Below are positions 1 through 7,111 of a stretch of DNA of 12,898 nucleotides, piece by piece. The first letter of the stretch is position 1, and every line of letters starts with the position of its first letter. The notes under the pieces are model-generated. The model ran no database searches. It had not been told where the DNA came from and saw nothing but the letters and a program-made list of their open reading frames with translations. The stretch is from assembly GCA_005773095.1 (NCBI GenBank), contig SXHT01000240.1, forward strand, positions 1 through 12,898. Direction: 5' to 3'. Position numbers and translations under genes: made by a program. Source of the stretch: Planctomycetaceae bacterium (GTDB taxonomy: Bacteria; Planctomycetota; Planctomycetia; Pirellulales; PALSA-1355).

Positions 1-1
1 A

Positions 2-238
2 CTGCCGACCGTGTTGGGCCAAGAGGAAGTCCACGATCTCATTAGCAGCTTTGTGACGATCATGATCTACTTGCACCGCCGACGTCAGCACCTGGGCGCC
101 TCTCCCAGCCCGCTCGACTGGTTGCCCATTCGGCAATGCCCGCGTTGGATCGATCCAACGGTCAAGGGCTGTTGCGATCGGCCTCGCGACTCCCTTACAC
201 TGAATCCCAAGGGATCGCGTCTCGAACTTTCCGCATAG
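2..238 (+). CDS. Unrecognised open frame, 5' end outside window
   Basis: The frame is open from the left edge to a TAG at 236-238 and would encode about 78 residues. The first half is basic and helix-like, with a run HRRRQHLG followed by a Pro/Ser stretch (SPSPLDWL). That loosely recalls the C-terminal tail of some integrase-type transposases, but the match is too weak to name. The second half has poor protein character, and a perfect 18-bp palindrome at 143-160 lies inside it, so only the first 40 or so codons may be genuine, if any. No ribosome-binding site is evident for the internal GTG/TTG codons near 11-16. It could be the tail of a real upstream gene, a degraded mobile-element gene or a chance open frame. 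Confidence 0.2.
   Translation: MPTVLGQEEVHDLISSFVTIMIYLHRRRQHLGASPSPLDWLPIRQCPRWIDPTVKGCCDRPRDSLTLNPKGSRLELSA
143..160. promoter_or_regulatory. Perfect 18-bp palindrome, possible operator
   Basis: CGTTGGATCGATCCAACG is identical to its reverse complement over all 18 bases and has no spacer. The flanking bases (G at 142, G at 161) do not extend it. A spacerless perfect dyad of this length is typical of a binding site for a dimeric helix-turn-helix repressor such as the LacI class. It lies 220 bp upstream of the cupin gene and about 1 kb upstream of the P450 operon. The operator role is inferred; the symmetry is seen directly. Confidence 0.35.
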
Positions 239-272
239 CCCCCCCGACGGCCAGGCGGCTCAGCTCAACGCA

Positions 273-306
273 CAAACTATCCCTCCGCTACATTCGGGAT
301 AGTTTG
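273..306. repeat. Inverted repeat, 11-bp perfect arms with 12-nt loop
   Basis: The arms CAAACTATCCC (273-283) and GGGATAGTTTG (296-306) are exact reverse complements around a 12-nt loop. There is no T-run after either arm, so a classical intrinsic terminator is unlikely. On the minus strand the centre reads CCCGAATGTAGCGGAGGG. This is close in layout to the CCCGAAGCGTCAGCGAGGG-type palindromic repeats I recall as being common between genes of Rhodopirellula-like planctomycetes. It is therefore best described as a REP-like intergenic palindrome, 73 bp before the cupin start. An attenuator or mobile-element end is an alternative. Confidence 0.5.
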
Positions 307-379
307 ATGTTCGTTCGGCTGCTTGGTACTGGGATTGCGTTTTTGACGAGGGTTGTCACCAGTCGGAGGGGTTCCCACG

Positions 380-844
380 ATGAATTCACCCCAGATTCTT
401 CCATCGGTCGTTGTTCCGCCCGGCGGTGGCAAGATCATTCGAGCATTCGGCGATGAGATCACGGTCCATCTTGGCGGGGCCGAAACTGGCGGCAAATTCA
501 CGATGTTCACGGCTGTAACGCCCCCTGGTGGGGGCCCGCCCCCGCACTATCACTCAAACGAAGAAGAATGGTTTCTGCCACTTGAAGGTTGCGTTGAATT
601 TTTCATGGATGGTACCTGGCGTGAAGTCTCTCTCGGCACAGTCGTTTTTATGCCGAGGGGCGCCGTGCATACGTTCAGGAATTCTGGCCAGACGCCTCTT
701 CGGATGCTGGTTCACACTGCACCATCTGGCTTCGAGAACTTTTTTTCGCGATGCGCCGATGAGTTTGCCAGGCCCGGTCCACCGGACATGCAGCGCATCA
801 TTGCGATAAGCGCCGAGCATGGTATCTACTTCGTGAATGGGTAG
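380..844 (+). CDS. Single-domain cupin protein (quercetin-dioxygenase-like fold)
   Basis: This encodes a 154-residue one-domain cupin. Both signature motifs are complete. Motif 1 is G..PPPHYHSNEEEW..LEG with H56, H58 and E63 (HxHx4Ex6G). Motif 2 is GTVVFMPRGAVHTFRN with H97 and N101 (Gx5PxGx2Hx3N). These supply the usual three-His/one-Glu metal site, so a small cytosolic metal-binding enzyme (oxygenase, isomerase or sugar-related) is likely, but the substrate cannot be read from sequence. The ATG at 380 is chosen over an in-frame TTG at 353 because GGAGGGG (365-371) lies 8 nt upstream. No signal peptide is seen. It is separated from the P450 operon by about 320 bp holding a decayed gene, so co-transcription is uncertain. 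It uses more T-ending codons and T-runs than the operon genes. Confidence 0.9.
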   Translation: MNSPQILPSVVVPPGGGKIIRAFGDEITVHLGGAETGGKFTMFTAVTPPGGGPPPHYHSNEEEWFLPLEGCVEFFMDGTWREVSLGTVVFMPRGAVHTFRNSGQTPLRMLVHTAPSGFENFFSRCADEFARPGPPDMQRIIAISAEHGIYFVNG

Positions 845-912
845 AGGCGCCCGTAGCCAATTTCTCGTCGGTGCTCGTTCCAACGCTCCAACGCTTGACA
901 TGCGTGTTGGTC

Positions 913-1177
913 AGTTGCTGCATGGTAACCGTTCACGTTCCGGGCACGGGCTCATATCCCCGGCGAATTCGAAAGAGGAGTGTCCTGCTGTTGGTTGCTG
1001 CACAAGTCGGATGGCAATCTGTCGCTCGACCGGGACCGCCGCATTCTGTTGTTGCGTTACCTCGACGCCGACGCAGTGGAAGTATACAATGGTCGCCGAC
1101 CGTGACTGGGCCGTTTGCTGCGCGGACAGACCCCGTTTCCTGACGTGCGAGCCTGCGAGGCCGATTCATGCCCGTGA
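913..1177 (+). pseudogene. C-terminal remnant of a PhyH-type Fe(II)/2OG dioxygenase
   Basis: From 980 one frame reads LLHKSDGNLS, RDRRILLLRY, LDADAVEVYNGRRP, then TGA at 1103-1105, then in the same frame LGRLLRGQTPFPDV up to a TGA at 1175-1177. This is the C-terminal layout of phytanoyl-CoA dioxygenase family proteins. The His of LLHKS (codon 1001-1003) matches the distal iron ligand, and an Arg of the RDRR cluster matches the 2-oxoglutarate-binding position. The internal TGA sits where CGA would fit (a one-base change). Upstream, family-like pieces lie in other frames: CCMVTVHVPGTG from 916 and HGLISPANSKE from 945. The N-terminal two thirds with the HxD motif are absent. The old stop overlaps the P450 start by 10 nt, so the gene was probably the first member of the operon. 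The family match is by motif only. Confidence 0.65.
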
Positions 1178-2403
1178 CCCAAGCATTTCAAAACGACCCA
1201 GACTACACGGCACTGTGTTGCGGCCGCTCGGCGGACCCGTATGCCGTGTATCGTCGTCTGCGGGATGAGGATCCGGTGCACTGGAGCGAAGGTTTCAACG
1301 GCTTTCTGCTGACCCGGCATGCCGACGTTTATTCGGCTCTGCGCGATCCGCGGCTGCCATCGGGCGGGCGGCTGGCGTCGTACATGGATCAGTTGCCACT
1401 GACGGTACAACAAGAAGTGCAGCCGCTGCGCGAGCACTACGCCACGTGGCTGGTGAATCTCGACCCGCCCGATCACACGCGGTTGCGAACACTTGTAAGC
1501 AAGGCATTTACGCCGCGCGTGGTGGAGGGGCTGCGTGGGTATATCGAACAGACGAGCCACGCGCTAATGGACACGGCTCGGTCGACCGGCCAGATTGAGT
1601 TTGTCGGTCAGTTCGCCCAGGCGCTGCCCGCCAAAGTCATCTCCAAAATGCTTGGCGTTCCGCCCCAAGACAGCCCGCAATTCGAACGATGGTCGCAGGT
1701 GATTTCGGATTTCACGGGGACGGGCCGACCGCGGCCAGAGATGGCGTTGGCAGCTCAGCAGGCCGTCAATGCCATGAGCCAGTTCGTGAAGCAATTGACC
1801 GATCAGCGGAGACGGCAGCCGTGCGACGACTTGCTCAGCGGGTTGGTTTCGGTTGAGGAGCGAGGCGACAAGCTCAGCGAGCACGAACTGGTTGGGATGT
1901 GCGTGTTTCTCCTCGTGGCGGGGCACGAGACCACCATGTGTTTGCTGTCCAACGGCCTACTGGCCTTGTTGCAGTTTCCCGAGCAGATGCAGCGCTTACG
2001 CGATCAACCGGAATGGATGCCCGCGGCCGTTGAGGAGTTCCTGCGTTACGACAGTCCCTTGCAGCATCAGGTGCGGACCGCTCGGGAGGACCTGGAGATT
2101 TCCGGCACACGGATTCAACAAGGACAGCGCGTGGTGCTGCTGCTGGGGGCAGCCAACCGTGACCCCGAACAATTTCACGAGCCGGACCGCCTGGACATCG
2201 GTCGCACGCCGAACCACCATCTGGCTTTCGGGCTGGGGATCCACTATTGCATCGGCGCTCCGCTGGCTCGTTTGGAAGCGCAGGTCGCCTTCAAGGTTCT
2301 ATTACAACGGGTACCGAACTTGCGATTACTCGATCCCGACGTGCGCTGGCGCGAGCACACGTCGATGCGGCATCCGAGGCAACTGCATTTGGCACTGTCG
2401 TAG
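1168..2403 (+). CDS. Cytochrome P450 (soluble bacterial class)
   Basis: This 411-residue haem-thiolate monooxygenase has the normal length for soluble bacterial P450s and no membrane anchor. In order it shows the helix-C motif DPPDHTRLR (around residues 99-107), the I-helix oxygen-activation motif AGHETT (251-256), the K-helix ExxR pair E290/R293, and the haem loop FGLGIHYCIG with Cys361 as iron ligand. All catalytic landmarks are intact. The family hydroxylates or demethylates small molecules using electrons from a ferredoxin or flavodoxin system; none is encoded in this window. The ATG at 1168 has GAGG at 1157-1160 and overlaps the end of the decayed dioxygenase frame, consistent with former translational coupling. 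As the first intact operon gene it could perform the entry oxidation of the pathway substrate, for example hydroxylation or O/N-dealkylation. The substrate is not known. Confidence 0.95.
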   Translation: MPVTQAFQNDPDYTALCCGRSADPYAVYRRLRDEDPVHWSEGFNGFLLTRHADVYSALRDPRLPSGGRLASYMDQLPLTVQQEVQPLREHYATWLVNLDPPDHTRLRTLVSKAFTPRVVEGLRGYIEQTSHALMDTARSTGQIEFVGQFAQALPAKVISKMLGVPPQDSPQFERWSQVISDFTGTGRPRPEMALAAQQAVNAMSQFVKQLTDQRRRQPCDDLLSGLVSVEERGDKLSEHELVGMCVFLLVAGHETTMCLLSNGLLALLQFPEQMQRLRDQPEWMPAAVEEFLRYDSPLQHQVRTAREDLEISGTRIQQGQRVVLLLGAANRDPEQFHEPDRLDIGRTPNHHLAFGLGIHYCIGAPLARLEAQVAFKVLLQRVPNLRLLDPDVRWREHTSMRHPRQLHLALS

Positions 2404-2437
2404 CATTTGACCCATCAAGCCAACGAGGACGATCGTA

Positions 2438-2482
2438 ATGCAATTGTTTTCGTACACGCGGGTGGGAGCAGGCAGGCCATGA
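2438..2482 (+). CDS. Possible 14-codon leader ORF coupled to the FAD oxidoreductase
   Basis: ATG at 2438 is preceded by GAGGA at 2425-2429 with 8-nt spacing, a better ribosome-binding site than the one before the next gene. It opens a 14-residue frame (MQLFSYTRVGAGRP) whose TGA (2480-2482) overlaps the next start in an ATGA junction (ATG at 2479). The peptide resembles no family. It may only deliver ribosomes to the FAD oxidoreductase start, or may be a chance arrangement. Confidence 0.25.
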   Translation: MQLFSYTRVGAGRP

Positions 2483-3738
2483 GCAATACCGCGGAGGTGA
2501 TCATCGTCGGGGGCGGAGTAACGGGGCTCTGCACCGCGATTCAACTCGCTTGGCGCGGCGTGAAGCGTATTGTCGTGTTGGATCGTCATTATGTCGGTGC
2601 CGGTCAGTCGGGACGCGCCGCCGGAATTGTCCGTGCCCTGGTCGGTCATCGCGACACGTCTCGCTGGCAGTTGGAATCCATCCGTTTCCTAAGCGAGTTG
2701 CCGCAACGACACAACGTTGATGTAACCGTGAACAAGACGGGATATTTGCTGCTGGTTCATGCCGAGGAAACGCAGTTGATGCAAAACGCGATTGAGTCGT
2801 GCATCGCGGCCGGCGGGGACGCCGGTTGCATTGATCGCGCCCAGGCCTTGCAGCTTCAGCCCGGAATTGGCGGCGACGAGTCAACCTCCTATGCTTACGA
2901 AAGCAACGCAATTCACGTCGATCCCATGTCAGTGACACAGGCGCTAGCCGGCATCGCCCGCGAAGCAGGTGTCCAGATCATCGAGGGTTGCGAAGTCAAG
3001 GAGATCCTGGTGAAAGCGGGCAGCGTGACCGGTGTTGAGATTGCGGAAGGACCGTTTCACGCGCCGACGGTGATGATCGCCCTGGCCGCCTGGGCCGCGG
3101 CGCTGTTTCGGCAGCTTGGTATCGAACTGCCTATTCAATCGCATCGCGCGCAGATGACATTTTTCCACACTCCGCTTGCCTCCGAGCACCGCGTGACACG
3201 GATCGTGTCCGATGCACGGACCACGCTGTACCTGCGTCCCGAAGGCCAGCGTCAGATGTTCGTTGGGTGGCGTGAAGGAGACCTCATCTCTAGACTGGAG
3301 GATTGCGCCGCGGTCGATCCCAACCATTACCAGCAGACCGCTGACTTCGCAAACGTTGCGGCAATGCACCAGCGGCTGTCGCAGACACTGCCATTCATGG
3401 CGGAAGGTTTTATCCATCGCACGTATGCCTGCGCGTATGACTATTCTCCTGACGGCATGCCCATTCTCGACCGGATCGATAGCGCCGCCGGGCTGTATTT
3501 CGCCGCGGGATTCAGCGGCGGAGGGTTCTCGCTCAGCCCGTTTGTTGGACGAGCCATGGCGCAATTTATCCACGAGGGTCAACGTCCGCACGAGATCGAG
3601 ATACTGAGTCTGCGCCGCTTCGCCGAAGGCCGACCGATCCAGTGGAGCAATGCGGGGAAGTGTCGAGATATATCGGCGCAGACGAAAAAGGCCCCGCTTG
3701 GGTCCGACCCTCGCGCATCAACCTTGAACAGCAACTGA
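2479..3738 (+). CDS. FAD-dependent oxidoreductase, DAO / sarcosine-oxidase-like family
   Basis: This encodes 419 residues. An N-terminal Rossmann motif VIIVGGGVTG (7-16) is followed by an acidic strand end (VVLDR) for FAD ribose binding. The GQSGRAAGIVR stretch is typical of the DAO family flavin-contact region. The C-terminal signature SPDGMPILDR, then LYFAAGFSGGGFSLSP and VGRAMAQFI, is the closing FAD-binding block of glycine/sarcosine oxidase and dehydrogenase relatives. The family oxidises secondary or primary amines, or occasionally alpha-hydroxy acids, to imines or carbonyls. ATG 2479 is preferred to the in-frame TTG at 2407, because it starts just before the Rossmann strand and has GGGAG at 2464-2468; the TTG would add 24 residues with no family character. 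The roughly 35-residue tail after EGRPIQW is polar and probably disordered. It lies between P450 and aminotransferase, suggesting a nitrogen-bearing intermediate. The exact substrate is unknown. Confidence 0.9.
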   Translation: MSNTAEVIIVGGGVTGLCTAIQLAWRGVKRIVVLDRHYVGAGQSGRAAGIVRALVGHRDTSRWQLESIRFLSELPQRHNVDVTVNKTGYLLLVHAEETQLMQNAIESCIAAGGDAGCIDRAQALQLQPGIGGDESTSYAYESNAIHVDPMSVTQALAGIAREAGVQIIEGCEVKEILVKAGSVTGVEIAEGPFHAPTVMIALAAWAAALFRQLGIELPIQSHRAQMTFFHTPLASEHRVTRIVSDARTTLYLRPEGQRQMFVGWREGDLISRLEDCAAVDPNHYQQTADFANVAAMHQRLSQTLPFMAEGFIHRTYACAYDYSPDGMPILDRIDSAAGLYFAAGFSGGGFSLSPFVGRAMAQFIHEGQRPHEIEILSLRRFAEGRPIQWSNAGKCRDISAQTKKAPLGSDPRASTLNSN

Positions 3739-3797
3739 CCCATTTCCGATAATCATTCGATGCGCAAACCAGGATGCCCTCACTTTAGGTTTCACCG

Positions 3798-5243
3798 ATG
3801 ACGTCTCTGACGAAGATCGCTTCCCGCTGGCGGCGGATCGTGACGCCGATTCCGGCGCCGCAGTCGCTACCGTTGTTGGAGCGGTTGCGGAGTGTCGAGC
3901 CGCGTTCGATGGCCGGCTTGCCGCCGGTGGTCTGGCAGGAAGCCGAAGGGTTTCTGGTCCGCGACCCCTACGGCAACCAGTGGATTGATCTGACGAGCGG
4001 TATCGTGATGGCCAATGCCGGACACGCCCATCCACGGGTCATCGAGGCCATCCAGCGGGCAACCGATGCCAGGCTTTTGGCCACGTATGCCTTTCCCCAA
4101 CGGCAGCGGTTGGAATTGCTGGAGAAGCTGGTTTCACTTTCACCGATCTCCGACGCCAAGGCCATTCTGTTCAGCGCCGGAACCGAGGCGACCGAGTGCG
4201 CCATGATGCTGATGCGGCGACAGGGGCGGGCGATCCACTCCAAGAAGATCGGCATCGTAAGTTTCGTCGACAGCTATCATGGTCGTACATTGGCTGCGGC
4301 GTCGGCTTCGGGACGGCGTCGCGACACTGACTGGATCGACCGTGAATCGCTGCACCATTTTCAAATCCCGTTCCCATTCGGTCCGCGTTGGCCTTGGGGT
4401 GAGCGGATTGAGGATTCGACCGGATGTCATGCCTTTGAACATTGTCTTGCCCAATTGACCGAACAAGGAGTGGGGCACCATCAAATCGCCGGATTCATGC
4501 TGGAGACGGTCCCCGGTTGGGCGACCTGGCCGATGCCCGCCGGATTTGCCCGTGCGCTCGTCGCTTGGGCGCGCTCTCACGACGTCTTGCTGTGCTTCGA
4601 TGAAGTGCAATCAGGCTGCGGCCGCACGGGCAAACTCTTCGGTTTCGAGCACTGCGGCGTGACGCCCGACCTGATCACGCTGGGCAAAGGACTGTCCTCA
4701 AGCCTTCCGGTGTCGGCCCTGCTGGGGGGACGTGAGTTGCTCGACGATCCGGCGGCGGGCGAAATGTCAAGCACGCACGGGGGCAATCCTGTATGCGCCG
4801 CCGCGGCATTGGCCAACCTTTGCGTGTTGGAAGAGGAGGGCCTGATCGAAGCCGCTGCCCGCACCGGTGCGTTGGCGCTCGCCCGGTTGCGGTCCGTCCT
4901 GGCGCCCTTTGGCGAGCGCCTACTGTCGGTTCACGGCCCTGGATTGTTCATCTCCGTTCATTTTGTGAATCCCGAAACGGGCGAGCCGGATGTATTTCTG
5001 GCGGATGCCGTAGTTCGAGAAGCCGTGAACCGCGGCGTGTTGATGTTCTTCACGCATCGCGGGTTCGTCAAATTCACGCCGCCATTGAATATCGATCCGG
5101 AAGCAGCCTTGGAAGCGGCCGACGTATTAGGCGAGTGCGTGGCAGCCGCGATCGAGCATCTTCCTGCGCGGCAAAAGTCAAATGGCACGTCAATTTCCGG
5201 TCCTCACGACGAGCTCAATACGCAAGTTGGCAGGGGTGGGTGA
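3798..5243 (+). CDS. Class III PLP-dependent aminotransferase
   Basis: This 481-residue fold-type I enzyme has the usual class III features: a phosphate-binding loop AGTEATECA, the aromatic/His element SYHGRT, the cofactor aspartate in FDEVQSGCGRTG (D268), and the Schiff-base lysine in LGKGLSSS (K297). It is related to 4-aminobutyrate, acetylornithine and omega-amino-acid transaminases, and would move a terminal or omega amino group to a 2-oxoacid. Motifs are intact. A short polar C-terminal extension of about 25 residues (after LPAR) goes beyond the family norm. The ATG at 3798 has only a weak AGG (3787-3789) upstream. The 59-nt gap before it shows no obvious terminator. Beside the FAD oxidoreductase, it supports an amine-containing substrate or the recycling of an amino group. 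Specificity within the class cannot be set from sequence alone. Confidence 0.93.
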   Translation: MTSLTKIASRWRRIVTPIPAPQSLPLLERLRSVEPRSMAGLPPVVWQEAEGFLVRDPYGNQWIDLTSGIVMANAGHAHPRVIEAIQRATDARLLATYAFPQRQRLELLEKLVSLSPISDAKAILFSAGTEATECAMMLMRRQGRAIHSKKIGIVSFVDSYHGRTLAAASASGRRRDTDWIDRESLHHFQIPFPFGPRWPWGERIEDSTGCHAFEHCLAQLTEQGVGHHQIAGFMLETVPGWATWPMPAGFARALVAWARSHDVLLCFDEVQSGCGRTGKLFGFEHCGVTPDLITLGKGLSSSLPVSALLGGRELLDDPAAGEMSSTHGGNPVCAAAALANLCVLEEEGLIEAAARTGALALARLRSVLAPFGERLLSVHGPGLFISVHFVNPETGEPDVFLADAVVREAVNRGVLMFFTHRGFVKFTPPLNIDPEAALEAADVLGECVAAAIEHLPARQKSNGTSISGPHDELNTQVGRGG

Positions 5244-5269
5244 CCTAACTCTATCTCAGGTAAATTTAA

Positions 5270-6088
5270 ATGCGAAATAGTCGAGTCCAACGTCGTTGGA
5301 AGGAAGGCAAGCCCGTGCTGGCCACCGTGGCCCACTTTCATGATCCCCAGAGTGCCGAGCTGATTGGCCTGCTGGGTATTGATTGCCTGTGGATCGACCT
5401 GGAGCACCAGCCACTTGGGATGAACCAGTTGGAGAACATGGCGCGTGCCGCGCGGGTGGGCGATATGGACGTGATGGCTCGGCCCGCCAAGGGGGAGTTT
5501 CAGCGATTGGCGCGGCTGCTCGAGGCCGGCGCGTCGGTGATCATGTATCCGCGGTGCGAGAGCGCTGAAGAAGCGCGGCAGATCGTTCGTGCAGCAAAGT
5601 TTCCTCCGCTGGGCGAACGTGGCTTATTCACCGCTTCCCCCGACAACCCTTATTGCATGACGCCGCTCACGGAGTACCTGCGCAAAGCCAATCAGCAGAC
5701 CGTGCTACTGGCCCAGGTGGAATCACCATCGGCGGTGAAATGTGCCCGGGAAATGGCGGAAGTGGAAGGCATCGACATGTTGTTCTTCGGTCCCGGTGAT
5801 TTTTCGATGATGGCCGGCGTGCCTGGAGAGTTTGATTCTCCGTTGGTGCGCTCCGCGATGGCGGACACCGCCCGACAGGCCTTGGCCGCCGGCAAGCGTT
5901 TCGGCACATTGGTGGCTAACCTGGAACAGGCCCGGCGGGCGCTCGATCTTGGCGCGTCGCTGCTGACGTACGGCGGCGACTTGCACTTTGTCCGTCAGGC
6001 AGTACTCGACATGCGGCGAGATTTTGGGAAACTGGGCTTCGTGTTCGGCCAAACGCTCACCGCGCCGCCGAGCGAAATTTCCGTTTAA
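5270..6088 (+). CDS. HpcH/HpaI family aldolase (2-oxoacid class II aldolase)
   Basis: This encodes 272 residues, close to HpaI and GarL length. Catalytic landmarks match the family: IDLEHQP with E45/H46, R71 in MARP, the metal ligand E151 in AQVESPSA, and D177 in FFGPGDFS; MYPRCESAEEA and LGERG are also conserved. Family members catalyse metal-dependent, reversible cleavage of 2-oxo-4-hydroxy acids (4-hydroxy-2-oxoheptanedioate, 2-dehydro-3-deoxy-glucarate and related) to pyruvate or a pyruvate analogue plus an aldehyde. In this operon it is the most likely carbon-carbon bond-breaking step, acting on a 2-keto-3-deoxy acid made by the neighbouring dehydrogenases and isomerases. The ATG at 5270 has CAGG (5257-5260) 9 nt upstream in an unusually AT-rich short spacer (taaatttaa). 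The exact substrate is not decided. Confidence 0.92.
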   Translation: MRNSRVQRRWKEGKPVLATVAHFHDPQSAELIGLLGIDCLWIDLEHQPLGMNQLENMARAARVGDMDVMARPAKGEFQRLARLLEAGASVIMYPRCESAEEARQIVRAAKFPPLGERGLFTASPDNPYCMTPLTEYLRKANQQTVLLAQVESPSAVKCAREMAEVEGIDMLFFGPGDFSMMAGVPGEFDSPLVRSAMADTARQALAAGKRFGTLVANLEQARRALDLGASLLTYGGDLHFVRQAVLDMRRDFGKLGFVFGQTLTAPPSEISV

Positions 6089-6108
6089 TGCATCCCCGGG
6101 AGAGACGT

Positions 6109-7089
6109 ATGCAGTATCGCACCTTCGGACAAGTCGGCTGGAAGGTATCGGCCATTGGCGCCGGCACCTGGGCGCTGGGCAGTAACTGGGGACCGCAAGA
6201 CGATCGGCAGTCGGTCGCCGCGCTGCACAAAGCGCTCGACCTCGGCTGCAACTTCATCGACACGGCTCGGGCGTACGGCAACGGGCGCAGCGAACGGATC
6301 ATCGCGCAGGTGCTGAAAGAACGATCCGGCGACCAGGTGTACCTGGCCAGCAAAATCCCACCCAAGATGCCCGGAGATTGGCCGCCGAGTCCCTATGACG
6401 CGCTTGAAGACCGGTATCCCGCCAGCCATGTGCAGGCCGAACTGGAAGCCAGCCTGCATGATCTGCAGACCGATTGCATCGACCTGATGCAGATTCATAC
6501 CTGGTCCCGCGCCTGGAACGACCATCCGGCCGTCTTCGAACAAATGGCTCGTTTCAAGCAGCAAGGCAAGATCCGAGCGATTGGAATCAGCACGCCTGAA
6601 CACGACCAGAATGCCGTGCTGGACCTGATGCGGATGAAGTTAGTCGACAGCGTGCAGGTGATTTACAACATCTTCGACCAGGATGCCTCCATGCAGATCT
6701 TTCCGCTCGCGCAGCAAATGGGCATCGCGATCATCGTGCGGGTTCCGTTCGACGAAAGCTCATTAACGGGCAAATTGACCGCGACCACGACGTTTGCCGA
6801 GGGGGACATTCGCGGCGGTTATTTCGCGGGAGACCGGCTAGACCGCACGGTCCGTCGCGTGGAGGCCATCCGGCAATCGATCGCTGACCGCGAACCTGAG
6901 ATGGCAACGGCGGCCCTCAAGTTTGCGATGAAACCCAAGGCCGTCTCGACCGTAATCCCCGGCATCCGCAACGCGCGCCAGGCCGAGCTCAACTGCTCGG
7001 CAGGCGATCAGCCGCCTTTATCGAACGAGCTGGAGGCGGAATTGCGCAGACACTATTGGCGTCGTCCCTTCTGGTACGCCGGGAAGTAA
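6109..7089 (+). CDS. Aldo/keto reductase
   Basis: This encodes 326 residues of an AKR (beta/alpha)8 barrel. The N-terminal hairpin MQYRTFGQVGWKVSAIGAG is typical, and the catalytic tetrad is complete: D51 and Y56 (FIDTARAYGNG), K82 (LASKIP) and H130 (LMQIHTW). The NAD(P)-binding end is represented by KPKAVSTVIPGIRN. It should reduce an aldehyde or ketone to an alcohol, or oxidise in reverse, with a nicotinamide cofactor. The ATG at 6109 is chosen because GGGAG (6098-6102) sits 6 nt upstream. An in-frame ATG at 6088 overlaps the aldolase stop (TAATG) but has no good site and adds MHPRERR. It follows the aldolase, so it may handle the aldehyde product or an earlier keto intermediate. AKR substrate range is broad, and no specific subfamily is claimed. 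Confidence 0.93.
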   Translation: MQYRTFGQVGWKVSAIGAGTWALGSNWGPQDDRQSVAALHKALDLGCNFIDTARAYGNGRSERIIAQVLKERSGDQVYLASKIPPKMPGDWPPSPYDALEDRYPASHVQAELEASLHDLQTDCIDLMQIHTWSRAWNDHPAVFEQMARFKQQGKIRAIGISTPEHDQNAVLDLMRMKLVDSVQVIYNIFDQDASMQIFPLAQQMGIAIIVRVPFDESSLTGKLTATTTFAEGDIRGGYFAGDRLDRTVRRVEAIRQSIADREPEMATAALKFAMKPKAVSTVIPGIRNARQAELNCSAGDQPPLSNELEAELRRHYWRRPFWYAGK

Positions 7090-7111
7090 TGCCAGGCGCC
7101 GGAGGCAGAGT

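Noticed and set aside
172..201. Possible promoter: TTGCGA (172-177) and TACACT (196-201) with an 18-bp spacer
   Set aside because: Only four of six bases match at each box, and such pairs are common by chance. It is also far from the cupin start.
1103..1105. TGA read as selenocysteine in the dioxygenase remnant
   Set aside because: The position corresponds to a non-catalytic Arg-rich turn near the C-terminus, no SECIS-like hairpin stands out, and the upstream part of the gene is also missing.
837..1268. A 143-codon plus-strand frame spanning the cupin end, the gap and the P450 start
   Set aside because: The composition is not protein-like, and it overlaps the well-supported P450 start. The sensible peptide signal in this stretch lies in the frame of the dioxygenase remnant.
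1853..2410. A 185-codon plus-strand frame inside the P450 gene
   Set aside because: The P450 frame carries the I-helix, ExxR and haem-Cys motifs here; the alternative is rich in Cys, Trp and Arg and looks non-coding.
2944..3591. A 215-codon minus-strand frame opposite the FAD oxidoreductase
   Set aside because: It is an antisense shadow; the FAD C-terminal signature is on the plus strand.
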